Source of the DNA: Hygrocybe punicea
Lineage: Eukaryota > Basidiomycota > Agaricomycetes > Agaricales > Hygrophoraceae
Assembly (NCBI GenBank): GCA_963556145.1
Contig: OY744464.1
Location: forward strand, 6,609,508-6,673,507
Reading direction: 5' to 3'
Length of the DNA stretch: 64,000 nucleotides
Below, piece after piece: positions 34,911-44,774 of this stretch. Positions within the stretch are counted from its first letter, which is position 1. Each line of letters begins with the position of its first letter. Position numbers and translations under genes: made by a program. The notes below the pieces were generated by a model that worked only from the letters and a program-made list of their open reading frames with translations, ran no database searches and was not told where the DNA came from.

Positions 34911-35428
34911 CCGGAACGTGTCGTAAGTATCGTTGTGTTCAAATAACATACTTCCACGATTGACCCATCTGCTCATCCAGTGAACATGGTGTCCCCAGAA
35001 TCCGATACGCCTACCAACTTGAATGTCATTCCTTTTAAGGATTTATAAAAATACTTTTCGCGCATCCATCAGCAGTTGTCTCCAACCGCACATTGTACAG
35101 TATTTGCAATGATTGCGCTAGACACCGAATATAACAACGACCGGCCAGCTGCTGTGCAATCAATTCAGGCGCTAGTATGATTTACTTGCAGCGCGAATAT
35201 TTGTGCCGCCTGCCTTACCATGATACACTTGTATCGCTTCAGAGCAGTGCGTTTCGCGGTTTCCTGTGTCTTACTTACGGTAAAATTTTAACAACACAGG
35301 CCACTGAGCACTGCCATTCTATACCGGCCCGTCAACAAGCCCGGAAAGCTGTTCTACGTTTCCTAGTTTGTCGCAGTACCCTACGCCCTACGTGCCACCC
35401 TCAACCACCATCCCAACACACCCGTTGA
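34911..35428. other. Intergenic region without recognised gene
   Basis: About 520 bp between the AlkB-like gene and the MLKL-NTD-like remnant. No family-like coding exon. Confidence 0.45.
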
Positions 35429-36220
35429 TGGCTTTCCGCCTGAGGAACAAGAAAGCGGAGGCCATGGCTGCTGTGGAAGTCGCACTGCGGGCGATCAGGG
35501 ATTCAGCGGATGCCTTTCCACCACTCAAATCAGTCGTGGCAGCTGTGATAGTGGTTTTGGATATGAGCAAAGTAAGAACACTCTCGCGATTAATTTTCAG
35601 ACCGTCTGATATCGTATGACGCATTAGAAAGTAAAGTCGAACAAGAAGGAACGCAGGAGGCTAGCGGCCCGAGCTGCGGAGATTGTCCGGGATATCTGGA
35701 GGCAAACAAAAGATTATGAGGACCGGTTGCCTCTGGAAGTGCAGCACAGCATTAGCCAGATTGAACGGTGTGTCCCTTAGAGCTCTACGTTGTGAACCAG
35801 AATGTTGAGATGTGGGTCTCATTTATAGAATATTTCGCGACATTACCATATTCATGGGACAACTCGAATGCCAAGGTTTCGTAAGCCGATATGCTTCTCA
35901 GGACGACAATAAGGGGCATATTCAGCAATTTCACCGGAAGCGATCCTAGTGTTCAGTGTATGTCCTGTTGATTATTTTTTTTCCACTCAAGTTATTCATT
36001 CATCGCAGCTAAATTTGCAAATGAGCGTGCTCCGCCTGCATATGGAAACGTCCCAACACGCGAGAACCTTTCAAGTTGAAATGGATGAAGTAACCCGGGA
36101 ACGACACGATGCAGTACTCGATGTCTCTAGGATGACTGAATTAGAGCGGAAGGTGCGTGCAGACGTTTTATTTAAAATACGTGGCTGGTGGATGCTCAAC
36201 ATTGACTGCAGCAGCTCCTA
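35429..36220 (+). pseudogene. MLKL-NTD/HeLo-like coiled-coil domain gene, frameshifted
   Basis: Exons 35429-35571, 35628-35767 and 35829 onward. The product reads FPPLKSVVAAVIVVLDMSK, KVKSNKKERRRLAARAAEIVRDIWRQ, LEVQHSISQIERIFRDITIFMG, then QDDNKGHIQQFHRK. This is the four-helix-bundle type found at the N-terminus of many agaricomycete kinases and NLRs and related to the MLKL N-terminal domain. The frame hits TAG at 35947, but in the neighbouring frame the sequence continues EAILVFS, then a GTATGT donor, and after CGCAG LNLQMSVLRLHMETSQHA. A small deletion at about 35937 therefore broke the gene. No kinase or NACHT part follows within 1 kb. Whether a truncated product is made is unknown. Confidence 0.6.
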
Positions 36221-36239
36221 ACAGCAATACTGGAAAAAA

Positions 36240-36835
36240 GTGGTCAGTCTCATGTTTTGGGTCAATACCCCATACCTGCTCACTGCACCTCAGAACACCT
36301 TAATCTAAATTTAGAAAAGTCCCGATTACTTTTTTTTTATAACTCCGAACGTTCGTGCATAACATGGCCAAACGTTTGATCGCGCACTGCAATGAAGTAA
36401 CGCGTGATTATGATAGCGCTCAGCGCGAATGTTTTCTTTCATGTCCAAGGCCTCAATTGAAATCTCCCATCACCTTGCCTCCCAGTCGGGATCGCCGCTT
36501 TGTTGTAAATAATATGAGTTGGCTCGTCCTACCGTCTTACAATGAAGAAGTCTATTATTCATGGGGATTATCAGGGCATATCAAAGTGCTATAACAGTAT
36601 ATCCGAGTAACAAAAAAGGCTAGCGAAACAGTTGGATTGGGATAAATAATAAATCAACCGGGAGAGGGAGAGAATCATACGATGGAGGAAGAACGAATAC
36701 CGAAAAACGATTGTGTGAGGTGTAGGGATGTAGGGATGTAGGGATGTAGGATAATAGTAATAGCAAAAAAACAAATGTACACATTTGCAAAATGAGACGA
36801 AAGCACTCGACTTACCCTGCAGTTAGGTGCAAAAA
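36240..36835. other. AT-rich spacer with short GGGATGTA repeat
   Basis: No coding signal. Contains three to four copies of GTAGGGAT near 36720-36750. Confidence 0.4.
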
Positions 36836-38547
36836 TCAAAACCAGTTTGTGGTGCGCTTCGGCTCTGCCGCGGTATCCGCAGAAAACCACCGAACGAGCG
36901 CGCTGACGACCTCCTGCGGATGGCTCACCGTCAAGTCGTGGCCTCCGCGTTCTATCGTGATGAGCTCTGCGGAAGGGATGAGTCCCTGGATGCGCAGAGC
37001 GTTTTTATATGGTACAGTCTTATCGTCTGTGCCCTGTTTTTTTTTTTGGTTGTTGATCCCGTCGGTGAGAGGTTGGAGAGACGAAGAAAAGGACCAGATT
37101 ACGCACATGGATCAACAGCACTCTTCTTTCTTCGAGGGCCTTGAATGCGCTTTGGAGCCCTCGGATGGGGCCATCCCGTAACGACGACGCAACGGCTGCG
37201 TTGTATCCCGGGAGATGCGCAGATTGGATGCGTATTATCTATGCATGAAATAAATTAATAAATTAAGTATCTGTAGAGATAGGAGACCGGAACAAGGAAA
37301 TCACACCTCCTGCAAAGGATCGAGCGTTGGGCTTGTTGAGTTGGCTAGATGTTGCAAGTATAGCTGTGTTTCAAGAGATCAGCGATAAGGATCTTGGAAT
37401 GATGAGACCTCTCTGGAGTGCGATTATGTAGAGGACAAGATATGAAAGAAATCCCAGAGTCGTTCGAAAGCGCGAAAGAAATGAAAATTGAAGCTAGGAC
37501 GCAAAAACTGAAATGTGCAAAATGACTCACGCGAAATGGGAAACTGCCGGTCAAAATTTGTACCAATGGCGACGCCATGATTTTGACTGTGCGAGACATA
37601 TCAGATGTCTGGCAATTCCCAGAGTAGGATGCAGAAAGAGAAAAAAAAGTCAATGAGCAGAAAGGTCAGTTAAACGCGGAACGGACCTCGATAACACCCG
37701 CACAAGACAAGAGAACGAGGTTGCTGTTCACAAGTTGTGGGAATTGTGCAGCGAATGAAGCCGCTATTGCGCCCCCCTGTTGAGTGGAAAGTGGTGAAAT
37801 TCAGTGATGTACTCGCAAAGGTGAATTTGACGAATGAAAACGTAAAGTAGGACGGCGGACGTACCATGGAAACGCCGACGAGACGGGCGTGATCCCATTG
37901 TACATGCTGCATAAGGAGGGCCAGTTGAGTCACGTACAGAGATGTGTCGTAGGTTGTTTGAGGGGCGTCCGAGTACCCTCGGCCATACAAATCTGGAGAT
38001 AACGGTGCATGAATACTGGGGTATGAATACCATATCGACCCGGCGGTAGACCGAAATCGGGATGAAACGGATGAACGCACCGTAGAGCAGAACACGAAAG
38101 CCTTGCGAGGCTAATTGCGGGGCTACGTCTTTCCATATGATGGATGGGATCGAGAGACCATGAATCAAGACGATCTAACTCACGTGTCAGGAAGCACGGC
38201 AGCAAGAGTGAGCGCACGACAAGAAACGCACTTTTTGACCGTCCTCAGGCCCTAGCATCCAATACCGCACCTTGGAATAAACGGTCAGATCTCCCTGCAC
38301 GAACACGATATGCACAATGCTGAGACATTACCCTGCCATAAGGAAACTTGACATACGCGCCACCTTCGTAGTAGGTGTCCGGATAGATATCCCATGATCG
38401 CGAAGACGGTGGCAGACTGGCTAGAGAGAAATGGACTGGGAGAGCCTCAGGGGAATTTGGGAATGAAGTGAAGAGGTACGTTGCGAGGAAGATGGGGGGA
38501 AGAATGAGGAGAGAAAAGGTCAAACACTGGAAAGGATTTGATAACAT
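36836..38547 (-). CDS. Alpha/beta hydrolase, membrane-anchored
   Basis: Multi-exon minus-strand gene. Exon 1 (from 38547) has a hydrophobic N-terminus (FSLLILPPIFLATYLF), so the enzyme is probably anchored or enters the secretory system. Spliced core: VRYWMLGPEDGQK, IVLIHGLSIPSIIWKDVAPQLASQGFRVLLY with the oxyanion HG, DLYGRGYSDAP, then the nucleophile elbow GVSM/GG, which is interrupted by an intron, followed by AIAASFAAQFPQLV. The last exon gives GTDDKTVPYKNAL (acid) and IERGGHDLTVSHPQEV (His). All three catalytic positions are present. Substrate unknown; the type resembles fungal monoacylglycerol-lipase/haloperoxidase-like hydrolases. Start is 111 bp from the divergent TMA22. Confidence 0.85.
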
Positions 38548-38658
38548 GCTAGACCCTGGCCAAGTTGAGGCGCTCGACCATGTAATTCCAAGACAAAAAT
38601 ATCACAAGCACGTGACTTGGAACGCTCAGGTAAATTTACAGGTGACCGTAACCCTAAG

Positions 38659-39596
38659 ATGAGCCCTCAACGAGCCGCCAACACTGCGCCAACTCTGGTT
38701 CCCCAATCAGAGGATCTACCACCACCCCCAGAGCCTAAACCTCCTAGAGAGGTTCTATATTGTGCAGGTTCGTGTTTGCCAGACCATTTGATCTCATCGA
38801 ATATTGATGGTCGCCAGTCTGCACGTTTCCACCTGAATATTGTGAATTTGGGTCTAGTCTTACTCGGTGTAAAGAATGGCTAGGGGAGGCGCATCCCGAT
38901 CTTTTCGATCAGTTCTACTCCGATGGTACGTTGAAGTGTGTGTAAATTTTTATTTTATTTTGTTTGTCCTCCAACATCTGTGCCCCCGTTCACTCGTGCG
39001 TTCTCAGAGGCTCTCCAAGCCAAATTAGGCACCTTGAGTCTTGAAGCACAGAACAAACTCGAAAAGGACACCGCAAAGAAGGAGGCTAAAGCTGAGGCTA
39101 AGGCAGATGCGGCGTTGAAGAAGAAAATGGTAAACGTCCAATCTCCCAATCATGCTGCAGTGCTCACTGGCCCGGACTGTCTTCTCCGTGGCAATATAGG
39201 CATCGCAAGTCGGTATTCCCAAGCGATCTCACAAAACAGTCACCAATGATGCTCTAGGTTACGATTTCACGAATCGAACGGAACAAACGTAAACACGTTA
39301 CTGCCATACAAGGTCTAGAAGCTTTTGGTGCGTCGCTCATTTCATTCAAGATACTTTGCTAGTCCTCATGTGCACTGTCAGGAATCGACCTAAAAAAGGC
39401 TTCCAAACAATTCTCAGCCAAATTCGCTACAGGATCATCTGTCACGAAGAATCTCCAAAACCAAGACGAAATTGTAGTACAGGGGGATGTAAGTGGTGAA
39501 ATCGTGGAGATGATCGAGGGAGGGGTAGGCGTACTGAAGGGGATCCCTGCTGATAACGTCGAGGTGGTCACTGTTGGGAAGAAGAAGGCAGATTGA
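38659..39596 (+). CDS. TMA22: Translation machinery-associated protein 22 (DENR homologue)
   Basis: Five exons, 38659-38767, 38818-38925, 39008-39129, 39258-39327 and 39382-39596, give 207 residues, the family size. TMA22/DENR pairs with TMA20/MCT-1 to recycle 40S subunits and promote reinitiation. N-terminal VLYCAVCTFPPEYCEFG holds the CxxC..C zinc site, followed by SSLTRCKEWLGEAHPDLF; the middle is a charged coiled coil (KKEAKAEAKADAALKKK); the C-terminal SUI1 domain has VTISRIERNKRKHVTAIQGLEAFGIDLKKASKQFSAKFATGSSV and VQGDVSGEIVEMI. Every splice keeps phase. Divergent from the hydrolase gene. Confidence 0.93.
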
Positions 39597-39889
39597 GCGA
39601 AATGGTCCGTTGCAATTGCTCGTTTCATTGCGATGTTAATACGATAAAGGCCTTCTTCTACATGACAGAAGTGTCGATTTGTTTGGTAATAAGGAAATAA
39701 ACGTGGTTCTGCATTGTAAAGAATTGGAATACGCAACTCACGCAGGCGAACCTGTTAAGGGTTTGTACTCTACTCTCACGACTTGGCAGCTAAAGACTGC
39801 GACCTAGCCGTGAAAGTGGCATCAGCTGCACCAGCAAACTACATTCGCAAGAGAGTATCCACCGAAACTAATACTATTTTCCTATGGAA

Positions 39890-40090
39890 CATCATCGATG
39901 TATTATCTTCGGGACGGACCTTTGCGGCGTGGCCCTTCGTCTGCCAATGGCTTCAGGCCGTCGCCAACGGCTACTACGTATATTAGGGTAGGAGTCACCG
40001 TTGCAAGTTTAGTCACCCGAAAGAACCTTTGTTTTACGAGACTACTACTATTCATCTGGCAATCCTACATGCAACCCATTCTACATACCA
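39890..40090. repeat. Dispersed repeat copy 1
   Basis: Shares about 190 bp with 50268-50430: both read CATCGATGTATTATCTTC or CATTGATGTATTATCTTCT, then CTTCGTCTGCCAATGG, CGTCGCCAA, and AGAACCTTTG followed by a run of CTACTACTATT. The copies differ by several deletions, the second being richer in A/T. Probably remnants of one transposon family. Confidence 0.7.
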
Positions 40091-40159
40091 GTGTCCACTC
40101 GAGGCGCCCAACCATCAAAATTTGTCGGCCACCCTCAATTAGAGAGTGGAGCATAACCG

Positions 40160-43020
40160 CACGCATTGAATGACTCCAATATGCGACGCAACTTTGCGTT
40201 GAAAGCGAATTCTTCGACTGCGGCGGCTGCTCACATGGTTTAGCTATGGATAGCGGAATAGAATTAAGAGGAATAACCTGATTCCACGATGGCGCAGGCT
40301 TCAGTGAGCGGAATTTTACGCGAAAACGTCACTATAGCAGTCGCTTTGGATCAAGAACGATACAATAACGGTAGAAGAAGCAACTCACAGTAGGCACAAA
40401 CAATTGTATAAGCAACTGTCCTTACTCCCCGTATAGAAGAACCTTCCCGCCATTTTCAATCCCATGATGAATGAATATCGATAAAATCTCTGGAAACAGT
40501 TGTGTTAAAAGATTGCAAAATGGTAGCGAGGTGGACTTGTTCGCTCGCATATAGTTGAGTGGGATAATAGTTGTGACGAGCTCGTCGAGATATTGGCGAA
40601 ACTTTTCTTCACTTGCCGACGATGGCTGGTATTCGACTTCTGCGAAAAGTTCTAATTGAGGGTTCGGACATATACGTGACCGACCTATAATAAGATTTCC
40701 CTGATATGACTGCCTGGCTGATCATGATCATTACTTACGTTGCCTAACAAGCTGTATGGCAGCAGAAGCCGACAAGTGTTGCGTCGACATAACTATTCAC
40801 GAATAAAATGTTTTTGGTTTTCACACTTGGATAATGATTGCATTCACTCACTGTATGCACATACAACAGGCTCCCCGAGATACCTGCATGGCAGTGAACA
40901 AGTACCTTACCCCCTAGGTGCCACCCCCCACCGGTGTTGGCGGCAAGGACCGCAAACCATACTGCGATCTCTTCTTCCCCACTGCAATAGACACAGATAC
41001 CAGCAGCACCTGCGGGGGCTGTAGAAGGCGGCGCTTCGCGATCTTTCCCCCGTGCCTGAATTACCCGACATCAACAGGGAAACGCTGCTGCTGCTGTAGT
41101 TGTTGGCGTTGACGGTGGTGCTGGTGGTAGTAGTGCTGGTAGCGTCAGTGTAACTCAGCGAAGCGCACGACGGCGAAAATGTCTATGAGGAATGCGAAGA
41201 GAGAGTAGGAATGGGAGTGATCATAGGGATCGGAATGGGAGTTGGAATGGGAGTGGGAGTGGGGAGTGTGTAGGAGGCGTAGATCGCGAGCGAGAAGAGG
41301 GGCGCGTACGTTGTGTCGGTCTCCGTTGAATTCGAAGAGGTTGGAGCGGCGGGGACGTGAAGATTGCACGAAGGCCGTTGGATGAACCACTGGACAAGTA
41401 TACATGGGTGCGATACTGTGATGGAATACGGGGGACAGGCGGGATGTTGTCATCCTCCTTGCTGGGGAGGAATCCACAAGTGAGGTGGGATGCACGGAGG
41501 AGGAACGACGATTCGTCAGAAGGGCTGGGGGACCGGGAGTCCATTCATAGGAAGGAAGTGGTGAGTTGGCGCGAGGAACGCGTGGAAGCCGGCCACGCGT
41601 CGGAATTGTTGGCTGCGCGGTGAGGTGAAGTCCGTCCGGAGGGAAAGTCATTGGGGAGACGGAGGTGGTGTGGCTGAAGATAAGGGGGCAGGCTTATCGA
41701 ATGACCTCCAATCCTGGATATTGGTTACTAGGAGGATTGCGGTGACGAGGAGGTGGTCGAGGAGGTTGAGGAAGACACCCCTGTATTCTATCATCGGATT
41801 AGAACTTTCCCGTTCCTCCAAAGAAGCGTGGACATCGAGTCTTGGAGCGCCAGATCTCACCGCTGGATGAAAGGTGGCAATGGGCGCCTTGACAGCCGAC
41901 CCACACACTATAAAACGATGTTAGAGCACACCTCTGAATTAATAATAGGGAGGAACCAACCTGGTACATCGTACCTACGCGTTTCCACCGCAGACTCTGC
42001 TCAACGAAGGACACGGAAATTTTATGACTGCAACGAACAATCAGCAGCCGTTAAAGGTAAAAATGCGAGAGACTTGCAGTTACCTGCCATTGCGAGCCTT
42101 GAGCATATCCTCTCCGGACTCCCAACTCCCCCCCACCACCACTACCAATATTCATCTGCAACAACATCCAATGCAGCTGCCTCCCTTTACACTTGAACCC
42201 CAGCAGTCCGAGCGCACGACGACGGTGTCGGCGTTGTGGGCGGGGAGATGATGTACGGAGGCTCGTGCGTGCGGTCATATATCACGGCTGGGCGGAGGAC
42301 GGACGTAGTGGAGAATGTGAGTGATAGAAGGAGGGGTTGCTGCTGCTGCGTTATCGGGGCCGGGGTGCTCCGAGTATGGGCGCGGAATCGCGTATTGGCT
42401 CTGGAGAGACGACACAAGGCGGGGAATGTGAATGCGAGGAGGGTTAGTTGGCGGAGGGGTTTGGTGGTCGGATTCGCGCCGGCAGGACGTCTACGTGCCG
42501 GTACTGGTTGCGGCTCCACTCTCTGCACCGCCATTACCGGAAGCGGGGCTAGCAAGAGCCGTGTCCGGGTGCACGATGTCGACAAGGAGGGGCATCATGC
42601 ACGGGTGCTGAGTACTGAGTTACCGACTGGGTGGGTTGGGGATGGGATACTTATGAGATTGAGAAATGACGAGGACCAGGAAGGGATTTGTTGATGAACT
42701 AATCCAGATAGGCTCCAGAACGACAAGTGTCTGCGCTGCCATCAATAAAACCGTCGCCAGATGAGTGTCAACTCAGCAAGAGGTTGGGGCTGAAATTCTG
42801 CTGAGCGAAGATGACCTTTTTGCCGCCAGAAAGCTCTTTTGGCTCTGAATAGATGGAGTAGGACGAGGAGGGTAACGAGTAGAGTCCCGAGCAGCGGCGG
42901 CGACAAAAGTATTGTAATGAATCTGCAAAGCTACAGCAAACGCCGTGGACCGTGGCGCGAGCCGCAATTGCCCGTCGAAAAAAGGCGCCCATGAACTGGG
43001 CCTGAACACCAACCTTTACC
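40160..43020. other. No gene assignable
   Basis: 2.9 kb with several long open frames on both strands at 41145-41908 and 42187-42694 that arise in GC-rich, low-complexity DNA (His/Ser and Pro/Thr-rich on minus, Arg/Gly-rich on plus). The minus strand at 41800-41650 reads YRGVFLNLLDHLLVTAILLVTNIQDWRSF, which looks protein-like and hydrophobic, so a minus-strand gene of unknown function spanning about 42600-41145 is possible. I could not build a consistent exon chain. Confidence 0.3.
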
Positions 43021-44774
43021 ATGGAGAATCGGCTGAAGGCATCTCACCACGTTGAAGGAAATCCTGGTGACCATTTCTATGGGCCGACATACGGTGGTGT
43101 CGTCGGTGGTCGGCATCATAATATTGCCATCGTAAATGCCCAGAACGGTGAGCCGGCGTATTATTGTGTACATATTTTCACATTCATGAGCTTTGTCTAT
43201 TAGTTTCTATACTGGACATTTTGGAGCCTCATAACGTCCCTGACGCCTATTACAATTCACGCGAGCGGGAAAAAGAACATGCTTCTACATGCCATCCTGA
43301 CACTCACACCAGAGTCCTACGGCAAATCGAGACATGGTTAACTGGCGATGGACGGCAATTCGTGTGCTGGTTGCACGGTCCTGCGGGGACAGGAAAGTCC
43401 ACGATAGCTCAAACGGTAGCTCAGCGCCATCAGGATGGGCGGCTTGTCTGCACGTTCTTTTTCTCACGAAAAAAGGGAGATCGGGAGGACATCACGAAAC
43501 TCATTCCTACCCTTGCGTATCAGATCGCGGAAAGAATCCCAACGTTGCAGACGCAGATGCGAGATACTTTGAGCAAAGACCGGACGCTTCTCAAGCAAAG
43601 CCTCAAACGTCAGTTCCTAAAACTCATCGTTGAGCCCTTGATGAAGGTTGAAACCCACGATCGATTCTTGATCGTTATCGATGGACTTGACGAGTGCGCT
43701 GCAAGGGATGAAGTTTTGGATTTTATCGGTTTAGTTGGCGAGACGATGACGAGCCATAAATGTCCTGTTCAATTTCTCCTGACGAGCCGGCCGGAGCCCG
43801 AGATTCGTTCAGCTTTTCAGCGGCACATATTCAGTAGGATGTCGCTCTGGCTTACTCTCGAGGATTCCAAAGACGACGTTCGAAAATATCTGAAAGAAAA
43901 ACTCACGGAAATTCGCGAAACTTACGGCTCGGTTATGACAGGCGAACCGATGGAATGGCCTTCGAATAAAGACCTCAACGAGCTTGTCGGAAAATCAGAG
44001 GGACTTTTCATTTATGCGTCGACACTGGTCCTATACATGAACGACCGGCGAGAATCTCCACAGGAGAAGCTGCGTCGTGTTCTCAGGGTACACGACGGTG
44101 TGGATCCGTTATACACCCAAGTGATGACTGAAGCGCAGCAGTGCAAGGATTTCGACCAGGTCATGGGAACCATAATGTACCTTAGGAGCGCACAACCCGT
44201 TGAAGTGCTCGCTCAGCTACTTCAACTTGACGTCTCTAACATTCGGATAGCATTGGATCGATGTCACTCTATCCTAGCTATTCCAGAGGACCCTAAAGAA
44301 GCCATCCGACCTTATCATGCGTCCTTGCGAGACTTCTTAACAGACCAAGGACGGTCTCAAGCGTTATATCTAGCACCAGCCAAATTTCATTCGTTGATCG
44401 CGGTCGCCTGTCTGCGAGGGATGACCGACTGTCCCCACATCAATGATGAACAAAAGAAATATATTTCTACGGGATGGTATTACCACTGCGCTCTATTCTT
44501 ATCCGAAACCAACAGCAGTCAAGACTTCTTGGTACTTTGTGCACAGGTAAACGGGGAACTGATGAGGATTGATTTGAAGTGGTTGAAGCAATGGATGACG
44601 GAGGCATTTTTCTGCGCCGTATTAGGGTACATTAAGATTGATTTACCATCCTCGAAAGTGAGTGAGTGGACAGTCTTGTAACGGATGATTGATAATGTGA
44701 ATGTTGCGAAGGGTATGCATGCAGAAGCCAAGTCCTTGCACATCAAGTTGGAAAGAATAGGGAAGGTTCTTGAG
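43021..44774 (+). CDS. NACHT-domain NLR (NOD-like receptor), main exons
   Basis: Exons 43021-43147, 43204-44657 and 44712-44774; the last two joins are phase 0. Short N-terminus (GDHFYGPTYGGVVGG then NIAIVNAQNG) of the type that precedes NACHT in basidiomycete NLRs. After YYNSREREKEHASTCHPDTHTRVLRQI comes the P-loop WLHGPAGTGKSTIAQT, then FFFSRKKGDRED, the Walker B FLIVIDGLDEC, and the sensor LLTSRPEPEI; a winged-helix-like part follows (IRPYHASLRDFL). Without the intron at 44658 the frame stops at 44681; with it, exon 3 reads GMHAEAKSLHIKLERIGKVL and E at a GTAGGG donor. No WD40, ANK or TPR repeats follow; instead the gene leads into the micro-exon array. Fungal NLRs act in non-self recognition and cell death. 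Confidence 0.9.
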
